Part shown: positions 36,175 to 43,498 of the stretch, in pieces | Layout of the letters: each line of letters starts with the position of its first letter | How positions within the stretch are numbered: position 1 is the stretch's first letter | Assembly: GCF_016862935.1 (NCBI RefSeq) | Contig: NZ_BONX01000002.1 | Span: 248,001-312,000 of the forward strand | DNA length: 64,000 bases | Direction of reading: 5' to 3' | Source: Plantactinospora mayteni | GTDB lineage: Bacteria > Actinomycetota > Actinomycetes > Mycobacteriales > Micromonosporaceae | Made by a program: the position numbers and the translations under genes | The notes under the pieces: model-generated | What the model saw: only the letters and a program-made list of their open reading frames with translations | Database searches by the model: none | What the model was told of the DNA's origin: nothing

Positions 36175-36753
36175 ATGCAGCTCGATGTGCTCCAGTCCCA
36201 GCGCCAGTTCCACGTCCGGCAGCGGATCCGGTTCATGGTCAACCAGTACGAGGTGCACGCGGTCAACCCGGACGGGTCCGAGGGCGGACTGCTGGCCTTC
36301 GCCCAGCAGAAGCGACTCGCCTTCAAGGAGCAGGTGACGCTCTACACGGACGACACCAAGCAGCAGCCGGTGCTCGGCTTCAAGGCCCGTCAGGTGATGG
36401 ACCTCGGCGCGACGTACGACGTGACGGACGCCGCCGGTACTCCCGTCGGGCTGTTCCGCAAGGACTTCAAGGCGTCGCTGCTCCGCTCCACCTGGCACGT
36501 CGAGCAGCCCGGCCTCGGGCAGGCCACCGGCCAGGAGCGCAGCCTCCCGGTCGCGCTGCTGCGCCGGTTCATCGACTCGCTCTCCTGGCTGCCGTACCAC
36601 TTCGACTTCACCATCGGCGGCCAGCCCGCGTTCTCGGTGGTGAAGAAGTGGGGCCTGCGCGACCGGTACGTGGTCGACATCCACCTGCCGCAGCTCGACC
36701 GCCGGCTGGTCATCGCGATGGCGGTCGGCCTGGACGCGTTGCAGAGCCGCTGA
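36175..36753 (+). CDS. LURP-one-related (tubby/scramblase-like fold) protein
   Basis: A 192-residue cytoplasmic protein resembling the LURP-one-related/scramblase-like beta-barrel family: FHVRQRIRFMVNQYEVHAVNPDG, LLAFAQQKRLAFKEQVTLYTDD, GFKARQVMDLGATYDVTDAAGTPVGLFRKDF, and the C-terminal FDFTIGGQPAFSVVKKWGLRDRYVVDI. The fold is linked to phospholipid or membrane interaction, but bacterial members have no proven activity. AAGGAA precedes the ATG. A strong terminator follows 27 bp after the stop, so it is monocistronic. Confidence 0.75.
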   Translation: MQLDVLQSQRQFHVRQRIRFMVNQYEVHAVNPDGSEGGLLAFAQQKRLAFKEQVTLYTDDTKQQPVLGFKARQVMDLGATYDVTDAAGTPVGLFRKDFKASLLRSTWHVEQPGLGQATGQERSLPVALLRRFIDSLSWLPYHFDFTIGGQPAFSVVKKWGLRDRYVVDIHLPQLDRRLVIAMAVGLDALQSR

Positions 36754-36780
36754 CCCGGCGAGCCGACCGGGCGAAACCCG

Positions 36781-36816
36781 CCGGTGGGGCCGACGTGTGC
36801 ACTCCGGCCCCACCGG
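36781..36816 (+). terminator. Terminator of the LURP-one-like gene
   Basis: A perfect 12-bp stem, CCGGTGGGGCCG (36781-36792) with CGGCCCCACCGG (36805-36816), around a 12-base loop. Confidence 0.85.
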
Positions 36817-37073
36817 ATCCGGGTCACGGCCCGATCCCCGTACGCCCCGATCCCGTCCGCCCCGATCGGCGTCGACCGCCGGCGACCGGAGCTGACCGGC
36901 GGCCGAGGGACGGGATGCCGAGCGGGTGGCGCGAAACTTCGACCAGAACCGATCTGCGTCCTCATCTGCCCTGGTCAGCGGCGTTCACCCGGCGGGACGG
37001 GATCCGACACCGGTTCGGAACGGCGCGGCGGAACGGGGTCCCGGCTGGCGCGGCACCCCGTCCAGGGGGCAGC
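36817..37073. other. Upstream region of the TPR/FN3 gene
   Basis: About 257 bp with short direct repeats of CCCCGATC(C)CGT type near 36834-36866. No gene is supported and no clear promoter is visible. Confidence 0.35.
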
Positions 37074-38378
37074 ATGGCGGGCGTGTCTCAGCCTCCACAA
37101 CTTGCCGCCGTACAGGGCCGCGCCCGGGCGCTTCGCGACGGCGGTGACGATCCGGGTGCCCGACGGCTGCTCGCACAGGCACTCGACGCGGCCCGGCCCG
37201 CGTACGGCAAGGACCATCCGGAGGTGCTCGGCACCGTCGGGGTACTCGCACAGTGGCACCGGGAGGCCGACGACCCGGCCGCGGCCCGACGACTGCTCGA
37301 AGAGGCGCTCGTCGACGGTCAGCGCCGGTGGGGCGAGGCCGATCCGCTGATGCTGGCGCTCACCTTCGAACTCGGTGTCGTCGCCGAGGAGCTGGGCAAC
37401 CGGCACGAGGCACGCCGCAACTTCGGTCGGGTCGCCTCGCTCGGGCCGGGTGTGCTCGGCGACGACCACTGGCAGGTCCGGGCGGCCCGGGACTACCTCG
37501 GCGAGGCACCCGGCGGAGCCGCCCCGGAGCCGGTCGCGCCGGCACCCGCCGCACCACTGTCAGCACCGCCCGCGTCGCTCTCGGCACCGCCCGCACCACT
37601 GTCAGCACCCCCCGCGTCGCTCTCCGCACCGCCCGCACCACTGTCGGCACCACCGGCGCCGCTCTCGGCACCGCCGGCGCCGCTCTCGGCACCGCCACTG
37701 TCCGCACCGCCCGGGCCGGCCGGTGGTGGTGGCGGTGGGCTGTACCAGCCGGTGGCCACCTCACCGGTGTCCGGCCAGCCGGCCGAACCGCTGGCCTCGC
37801 CGTACGCCCCGAGCCCCGCCGAGCGGGCGTCGTCGACGTACCCGCCGTACTCGGCGCAGTCGGTCGCGCAACTCGAGTCGTACCCGGTGATCGCGGCAAC
37901 CCCGCCCCCGGCCGCGCCGGCACCGGCCGCCGAGCCGAACCGTGGTCGCGGCTCGACGGTGGCCGCCGCGATCGCCGCCGCCGCGGCGGTGGTGGCCGCG
38001 ATCGTGGTGGTGGTCGCGGTGCTGGTGGACAAGAGCGGCTCGCCGGATCCGGGGCCGACCGACGAGCGCGGCGAGCCGATCGTCGCCGGTGAGCCACCGA
38101 CCGACGTGAAGCTGCGCGACGAGGGCACCGCGATCACCGTCAGCTGGACCGACCCGAGCGGCGGGACCGTGCCGTTCGTCGTGGCGGGCGCCCGGGCCGG
38201 CCAGCAGACCAAGCCGATGATTACGCTCAGTGCCGGCGAGACCACATACAAGGTGAACGCCCTGAACCCCAAGCTCGATTACTGCTTCTCGGTGCTCGCC
38301 GTCTATTCGACCAACGAATTCGCTCCCTCGGATCTTGCCTGCACGAAGCGGGACGGTGCCGGGGCGACGCCACGCTGA
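37074..38378 (+). CDS. TPR / proline-rich / transmembrane / FN3 protein
   Basis: A 434-residue protein with four parts. An N-terminal helical tetratricopeptide-like region (about 1-145: RRLLAQALDAARPAYGKDHPEVLGTVGVLA, then a second and third repeat) is followed by a Pro/Ala/Ser linker built of a seven-residue repeat (SAPPAPL/SAPPASL). A single membrane helix comes next (about 300-323, TVAAAIAAAAAVVAAIVVVVAVLV). Outside lies one fibronectin type III-like domain (PPTDVKLRDEGTAITVSWTDPSG to the end). The topology puts the TPR in the cytoplasm. The start ATG follows CAGGGGGC. Function unknown; possibly a scaffold linking the cytoplasm to the wall. Confidence 0.75.
   Translation: MAGVSQPPQLAAVQGRARALRDGGDDPGARRLLAQALDAARPAYGKDHPEVLGTVGVLAQWHREADDPAAARRLLEEALVDGQRRWGEADPLMLALTFELGVVAEELGNRHEARRNFGRVASLGPGVLGDDHWQVRAARDYLGEAPGGAAPEPVAPAPAAPLSAPPASLSAPPAPLSAPPASLSAPPAPLSAPPAPLSAPPAPLSAPPLSAPPGPAGGGGGGLYQPVATSPVSGQPAEPLASPYAPSPAERASSTYPPYSAQSVAQLESYPVIAATPPPAAPAPAAEPNRGRGSTVAAAIAAAAAVVAAIVVVVAVLVDKSGSPDPGPTDERGEPIVAGEPPTDVKLRDEGTAITVSWTDPSGGTVPFVVAGARAGQQTKPMITLSAGETTYKVNALNPKLDYCFSVLAVYSTNEFAPSDLACTKRDGAGATPR
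37549..37704. repeat. In-frame minisatellite encoding SAPPA(P/S)L repeats
   Basis: A roughly 21-bp unit, often in alternating pairs of 42 bp, repeated about seven times within the TPR/FN3 gene. It encodes the proline-rich linker. Copy number may vary between strains without breaking the frame. Confidence 0.8.
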
Positions 38379-38615
38379 TCACAATTCGACAACCGTTCCT
38401 ACTGCGCCGACCCGCCCAGGCCGACCGCATCTACCTGCGGAAACGGTGACGGGCAGCCGGGCTTATCCACAATTCGCGCCGCGTCCGTCCACAACGGCAC
38501 GTTCCGGGTACCCGCAGACAAAGCCCGGGCCCTATGATGGCACGCGGTTTCGGGAAAGATTCGCTGACGACGGCGGTCGGACACGACCGCCCACGGGGTG
38601 GGGAGGCGGCCGGCT

Positions 38616-41285
38616 GTGGTCACCACAGGCAACGGCTTGACAGGCAGTGACGGCATCGGCGGGGCCGACCCCGCCGGGGTGCCGCCGGGCGCGCCCCCGG
38701 CCCGCCGCCGGTCCCGGCTCCGGGGTGGACTGGTCACCATCGCCACCGTGGCCGCGCTGGCCGCCGCGATGGGGCTCACCGTGCTCGGCCTTGGCGCCGC
38801 CGACAACGCCGTGGCCAACTTCGACGCCAGTTCCTGGCTGTGGAGCATGACCAAGAGCGAGGTGGCCCGGGTCAACGGGGTCACCGGCCGGGTCGACACC
38901 AGGGTGCAGATCCCGCAGGGGCGCAGCCACCAGATGCAGGTCGTGCAGACCGACCGGCTGCTGATCCTGCGCGACCTGAACACCGGCCAGGTCAGCTCGC
39001 TCGACCTGGCCACGCTACAGATCGTGGCGACCACCAAGACCACCGCCGGGCTCGGGGTGAACGTGGCCCTGCACGAGGACGCGGCGTTCGTCGTCGACGC
39101 CGTGCAGGGGATCGTGCGCCAGCTCGACCCCCGGTCACTGACCCCGGTCGGCGAGCAGATCCACTATCCGCCGGGCATCACCGGCGGCCAGTTCGACGGT
39201 ACGGGGCGGCTCTGGATCGGCGTGCCGAGCGAGGGGACCATCTCCGCCATCACCGCCGCCACGCTCCCGGAGTCCGACAGCGGCGGCGCCGGCGGCAGCG
39301 TCAACCCGGAGCAGGTCTTCAACGACGCGGTCGCCGACCCGAGCCACGAGCTGGTCCTCTCCACTCTGGACGACGGCGTGGCGGTGCTCGACCGGACCAC
39401 CAGCACGCTGACCACGCTGCGCGGCAAGGACAAGCGGCCGGTCAAGCTGCCGCTCACCGGCCCGGGCGCGATGCCGCCCCGGACCACCGGCCTCCGGGTA
39501 CCGGTGACCGTGCTGGACGACCGCAACATCGTGGTGGCCGACAACGGCGCCGTCGGGCAGCAGTTCAAGGTGCCCGGCGCCGGCACCCGGCTCAGCCCCG
39601 CCGTCGCCTGGGCGGACCGGTTCTACTGCGCCGACGAGGACACCGGCACGGTCTACTCGTTCGACCCCGCCGGCAAGCTGCTGGAGAAGATCGAGATCCC
39701 GGGCGCCAACGGCCCGCTGGAGCTGGAGGTCCGGGAGAACCGCCTCTTCATCAACGCCCCGAACTCCGCCGTCGCCCGCGTGATCGACGACAAGCACCAG
39801 GTTCAGGAAGTCAACAAGTACGCCAACGACGTTCTCGGTGGTGACCCGCCGCCGAACCCGCCGCCGCCCCCGCCGCCGCCGAAGCCGGTGATCAGCAAGC
39901 CGAGCGCACCGAAGTCGGTCACCGCCGCCGCCGGCAACGCCCAGGCCCGGGTGAGCTGGCGACCCGCCGCGGCCAACGGTGCGGCCATCACCCGCTATGT
40001 GGTGGAGGGCGCCGGCCGGACCTTCCAGGTGGGTGCCAACCAGCGCTCGCTGGAGGTGACCGGCCTGACCAACGGCGAGACCTACCAGTTCTCGGTGCAC
40101 GCGGTGAACGCCAAGGGCGCCGGTCCGGCGAAGAAGAGCAACCCGGTGGTGCCCACCTCCGAGGTGCCGGATCCGCCGGCCAGTGTCACCGCCGAGGAGC
40201 GGCCGGACGGCACGGTGGTGGTCAAGTGGCCGGCCGCCAACGGCCAGGGCTACAAAATCAACAAGTACGCCGTGACCGCGATCTCGGCCGGCGCCAACGC
40301 CCCGGTCGGCGAGTCGACCAAGACCGAGCTGGTGATCCCGGCCGGCGAACTCGACTACGGCAACCAGTACGCCTTCACCGTCGTCTCGATCAACGAGAAG
40401 GGCGCCGGTTCGGCCGCGTCGCCGGCCAGCAACAGTGTCGTCCCGTTCACCACCCCGGCGGCGCCGGTCGGCCTCCAGGCGAAGACGGTCGCCGGCTCGC
40501 GCGGCACCATCTCGATGACCTGGAGCCCGCCCGCCGACAACGGCCGGCCGATCACGAAATACGTGGTCGAGGCGGGCGGTCAGAAGAGCGAGGTGACCGA
40601 CACCCAGGCCACCGTGGGAGGGCTGGGTGACGGGGCGAACGTCACCGTCCGGGTGCAGGCGGTCAACGAGGCCGGTCCGGGCGCCGCCGCCACCGACACT
40701 GCCCAAACGGTCGCGAAACCCCGGGTCACCATCACCGGCACCAGCGCGGACGCCACCTCGGTCACGGTCAACTTCACCGTGGACCAGGGCGGCGGTACGG
40801 CGGCCTGTTCGGTGACCCCGGACGGCCGGGCCAAGGTCAACGGCAACTGCTCCAGCATCCGGGTCACCGGGCTGGCCCCGGGCACCAACTACACCTTCAC
40901 CGTGGCCGCGACCAACGCGGCCGGCACCGGCACCGACGAAGTCAGCAAGGCGACCGCCGCCGTCTACGGCGTGGCGACCTGCAACAATGGGTCCTCCGGC
41001 GACCAGCGGACCTACTGCAACTCGGACGGCCCGGGCCGCAACGGCAACGAGATCTTCTCGGTGACCCGGCAGGACGACAACCGCCAGGTCGGCTGGGCGA
41101 AGCCGGGCACCAGGTTGAAGGCGTTCTGCAAGGCGTCCGGCGAAGAGGTCTACGCCTTCGTCTACAACGACGACAAGCGCAGCACCTGGTGGGTCCGGGT
41201 GGAGTACTCGGGCCAGAACTACATCCCGTTCGCCTGGTTCAACCTCGAGGGGGGCGACAATATCAACGTCCTGCCGACCTGCTGA
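38616..41285 (+). CDS. Secreted or membrane-anchored beta-propeller-like protein with three to four FN3 domains
   Basis: An 889-residue exported protein. A single N-terminal membrane anchor or signal (GGLVTIATVAALAAAMGLTVLGLG, about 35-60) is followed by a YncE-like repeat region (about 60-390: VNGVTGRVDTRVQIP; VSSLDLATLQIVATT; FDPAGKLLEKIEIPG). A PPPPPPPP linker and fibronectin type III domains come next (from about 430). The final 90-residue Cys-containing domain begins TCNNGSSGDQRTYCNSDG. The GTG at 38616 is nine bases after GGGGAGG; a GTG at 38598 is also possible. It is the first gene of a run with moxR, DUF58 and the transglutaminase-like gene, an arrangement recurrent in actinobacteria. 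Confidence 0.8.
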   Translation: MVTTGNGLTGSDGIGGADPAGVPPGAPPARRRSRLRGGLVTIATVAALAAAMGLTVLGLGAADNAVANFDASSWLWSMTKSEVARVNGVTGRVDTRVQIPQGRSHQMQVVQTDRLLILRDLNTGQVSSLDLATLQIVATTKTTAGLGVNVALHEDAAFVVDAVQGIVRQLDPRSLTPVGEQIHYPPGITGGQFDGTGRLWIGVPSEGTISAITAATLPESDSGGAGGSVNPEQVFNDAVADPSHELVLSTLDDGVAVLDRTTSTLTTLRGKDKRPVKLPLTGPGAMPPRTTGLRVPVTVLDDRNIVVADNGAVGQQFKVPGAGTRLSPAVAWADRFYCADEDTGTVYSFDPAGKLLEKIEIPGANGPLELEVRENRLFINAPNSAVARVIDDKHQVQEVNKYANDVLGGDPPPNPPPPPPPPKPVISKPSAPKSVTAAAGNAQARVSWRPAAANGAAITRYVVEGAGRTFQVGANQRSLEVTGLTNGETYQFSVHAVNAKGAGPAKKSNPVVPTSEVPDPPASVTAEERPDGTVVVKWPAANGQGYKINKYAVTAISAGANAPVGESTKTELVIPAGELDYGNQYAFTVVSINEKGAGSAASPASNSVVPFTTPAAPVGLQAKTVAGSRGTISMTWSPPADNGRPITKYVVEAGGQKSEVTDTQATVGGLGDGANVTVRVQAVNEAGPGAAATDTAQTVAKPRVTITGTSADATSVTVNFTVDQGGGTAACSVTPDGRAKVNGNCSSIRVTGLAPGTNYTFTVAATNAAGTGTDEVSKATAAVYGVATCNNGSSGDQRTYCNSDGPGRNGNEIFSVTRQDDNRQVGWAKPGTRLKAFCKASGEEVYAFVYNDDKRSTWWVRVEYSGQNYIPFAWFNLEGGDNINVLPTC

Positions 41286-41293
41286 CCGCGTCA

Positions 41294-41331
41294 TCCGGTA
41301 ACAGGGAGCACCTCCGGTAACAAGGAGCACC
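41294..41331 (+). repeat. Tandem 19-bp duplication carrying the moxR Shine-Dalgarno
   Basis: TCCGGTAACAGGGAGCACC (41294-41312) is followed directly by TCCGGTAACAAGGAGCACC (41313-41331). Each copy holds a GGAG core; the second is spaced 11 bases from the moxR GTG and is the likely functional one. Confidence 0.85.
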
Positions 41332-41337
41332 ACGACC

Positions 41338-42333
41338 GTGAACAACCACGAGCCGCTTACCCCGCACCATGTGCAGGGCTTCGCCAGCCTGGCCGCCCGG
41401 GTCGCCGACAACATCAGTTCGGTGGTGCTGGGTAAGCCGCACGTGGTCCGGCTGGCGCTCACCGCGCTGTTCGCCCAGGGGCACGTCCTGCTCGAGGACG
41501 TGCCCGGGGTGGGCAAGACCACCCTGGCCCGGGCGATCGCGGCGACCGTGCACGGCCAGTGGCGACGGATCCAGTTCACCCCGGACCTGCTCCCCGCCGA
41601 CGTCTCCGGCGTGACCATCTTCAACCAGGCCAGCCGGGGCTTCGAGTTCCACCCCGGCCCGGTCTTCGCCAACATCGTCATCGCCGACGAGATCAACCGG
41701 GCCTCCCCGAAGACCCAGTCGGCGCTGCTGGAGGTGATGGAGGAGCGCAACGTCACCGTGGACGGGGTACGGCACCCCGTGCCCCGACCGTTCCTGGTGG
41801 TCGCCACCCAGAACCCGGTCGAGATGGACGGCACCTACCGGCTGCCCGAGGCGCAGCTCGACCGGTTCCTGGTGAAGCTCTCCGTCGGCTATCCCGACGA
41901 GGCGGTCGAGATCGAGGTGCTCCGGGGCGCTCCGGGGCGCTCACCGGAGGCGCTGGAGCCGGTCACCGACACCGCCACCGTCGGCGAGATGGTCCGGATG
42001 GCCCAGCGGGTGCACATCGCCGACCCGCTCTACGCGTACGCGGTCCGGCTGGCCGCGGCGACCCGCAACCATCCGCAGGTCCGGGTCGGGGTCAGCCCCC
42101 GGGGCGTGATCGCGCTGACCCGGGCGGCCTGCGCGTACGCCCTGATCGACGGGCGCGGCTGGATCCTCCCCGAAGACCTCAAGACGCTCGCCGAGCCCGT
42201 CTTCGCACACCGGATCCTGCTCTCCCCCGACGCCCAGGTCCGGGGCGTCACCGCGACCGAGGTGCTCTCCCAGGCGGTCGCGTCGGTGCCGGTGCCACTG
42301 CCCTCGGGGCAGTTGGCCTCGGCGGGCACCTGA
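41338..42333 (+). CDS. MoxR family AAA ATPase
   Basis: A 331-residue chaperone-like ATPase, thought to act on partners with DUF58 or VWA domains. Walker A is EDVPGVGKTTLAR (about residues 52-64) and Walker B is IVIADEINRASPKTQSALLEVMEE. The sensor region ATQNPVEMDGTYRLPEAQLDRF is typical of MoxR. The GTG start lies behind a duplicated ribosome-binding sequence. Eleven bases separate it from the DUF58 gene. Confidence 0.93.
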   Translation: MNNHEPLTPHHVQGFASLAARVADNISSVVLGKPHVVRLALTALFAQGHVLLEDVPGVGKTTLARAIAATVHGQWRRIQFTPDLLPADVSGVTIFNQASRGFEFHPGPVFANIVIADEINRASPKTQSALLEVMEERNVTVDGVRHPVPRPFLVVATQNPVEMDGTYRLPEAQLDRFLVKLSVGYPDEAVEIEVLRGAPGRSPEALEPVTDTATVGEMVRMAQRVHIADPLYAYAVRLAAATRNHPQVRVGVSPRGVIALTRAACAYALIDGRGWILPEDLKTLAEPVFAHRILLSPDAQVRGVTATEVLSQAVASVPVPLPSGQLASAGT

Positions 42334-42343
42334 CCCCGGCGTC

Positions 42344-43498
42344 ATGACGATCACCTCTCGCGGCATCGGTCTGCTCGTCGGTGCCGCCCTCCTCCTCGTC
42401 GCCGGTTTCCGGTTCGGCTACCCCGAACTCGCCCTGCTCGGCAGCACCGCCGCCATCGCGGTGGCCTGCGCCGCCGGCAACGCCGCCTGGCGCCCCCGGC
42501 TCGACGTCACCCGGGTCGCCGACCCCGACCGGGTGGGCCGGGGCGAGCCGGCCACGATGACCCTGTCGGTGCGCAACAGCGCCCGGCTCCGCTCGGCCAA
42601 CCTGATCGCCGAGGACCGCTGCGGCACCCGCCCGGTGCCGGTGCCGTTGCTCCGGCTGCGCCCCGGCCGGGACACCACGGTCAGCTATCCGGTACCCACC
42701 ATCCGGCGCGGCGTGATCGCCGTCGGCCCGCTGCGGGTCACCGGGCGGGACGCGCTCGGGCTGATCACCGTCGCCCGCTCGCACGGCGGAACCGCGCAGG
42801 TCTGGGTGCACCCCCGGATCCACCCGCTGGCCGCGGTGCCGGCCGGGGTCGCCCGGAGCATGGACGGGCGGGTCGACAAGGTACCGCACGGGTCGATCAC
42901 CTTCGACTCGCTCCGCGAATACGTCGTCGGCGACGAACTCCGCCGGGTGCACTGGCGGAGCAGCGCCAAGGTCGGCGAGCTGATGGTCAAGGAGCAGTTG
43001 GACACCAGCCTGCCCCGGATCGTCGTACTGCTGGACAACCGGGCCGGTGCCCATCCGGGGCGGGTCGACGGGATCGCCGAGACGTTCGAGTCGGCCTGCG
43101 AGGCGGCGGCCTCGGTGGTGGTCGCCGCCCGCCGGGAGGACCTGCCGGTGACGCTGCTGCTGGTCGCCGACTCCGACGGCTCCGGGGAGTTCCTGGACCG
43201 GCTCGCCGCCGCCGACCTGGTGCCCGGGGCGCAGGGCACCGAGGGCGACCCGCTGCGCACCACGACACTGCGGCTGCGGCAGGAGAAACTCGGCGACACC
43301 CTGGTCTTCCTCACCGGTCCGGGCGCCGCCGCCGACCTCGGCTATGTCGGCGCGCTCCGCCCCGGGTACCCGTCGGTGGTGGCCGGAGTGTTCGGAGCCG
43401 GCGGGCAGACCCCGGCAGGCAGCGCCGGACTGGTCGTGATCGACGCGGCGGACGGGGCCGAGTTCGCGGCCGAGTGGGACGGGGTCCGCCGGTGGTGA
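42344..43498 (+). CDS. DUF58 domain protein
   Basis: A 384-residue protein with two N-terminal membrane segments (GIGLLVGAALLLVAGFRFG, ELALLGSTAAIAVACAAG). A beta-rich region follows, then the DUF58 signature near residues 175-215 (GSITFDSLREYVVGDELRRVHWRSSAKVGELMVKE) in a degenerate von Willebrand A-like fold. It is the usual partner of MoxR. Its TGA overlaps the GTG of the next gene (GTGA), so the two are coupled. Confidence 0.92.
   Translation: MTITSRGIGLLVGAALLLVAGFRFGYPELALLGSTAAIAVACAAGNAAWRPRLDVTRVADPDRVGRGEPATMTLSVRNSARLRSANLIAEDRCGTRPVPVPLLRLRPGRDTTVSYPVPTIRRGVIAVGPLRVTGRDALGLITVARSHGGTAQVWVHPRIHPLAAVPAGVARSMDGRVDKVPHGSITFDSLREYVVGDELRRVHWRSSAKVGELMVKEQLDTSLPRIVVLLDNRAGAHPGRVDGIAETFESACEAAASVVVAARREDLPVTLLLVADSDGSGEFLDRLAAADLVPGAQGTEGDPLRTTTLRLRQEKLGDTLVFLTGPGAAADLGYVGALRPGYPSVVAGVFGAGGQTPAGSAGLVVIDAADGAEFAAEWDGVRRW

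Noticed and set aside
38379-38615. TTATCCACA and a nearby TCCACAA, like DnaA boxes
   Set aside because: Only one perfect box and no dnaA, dnaN or AT-rich unwinding region; not an origin.
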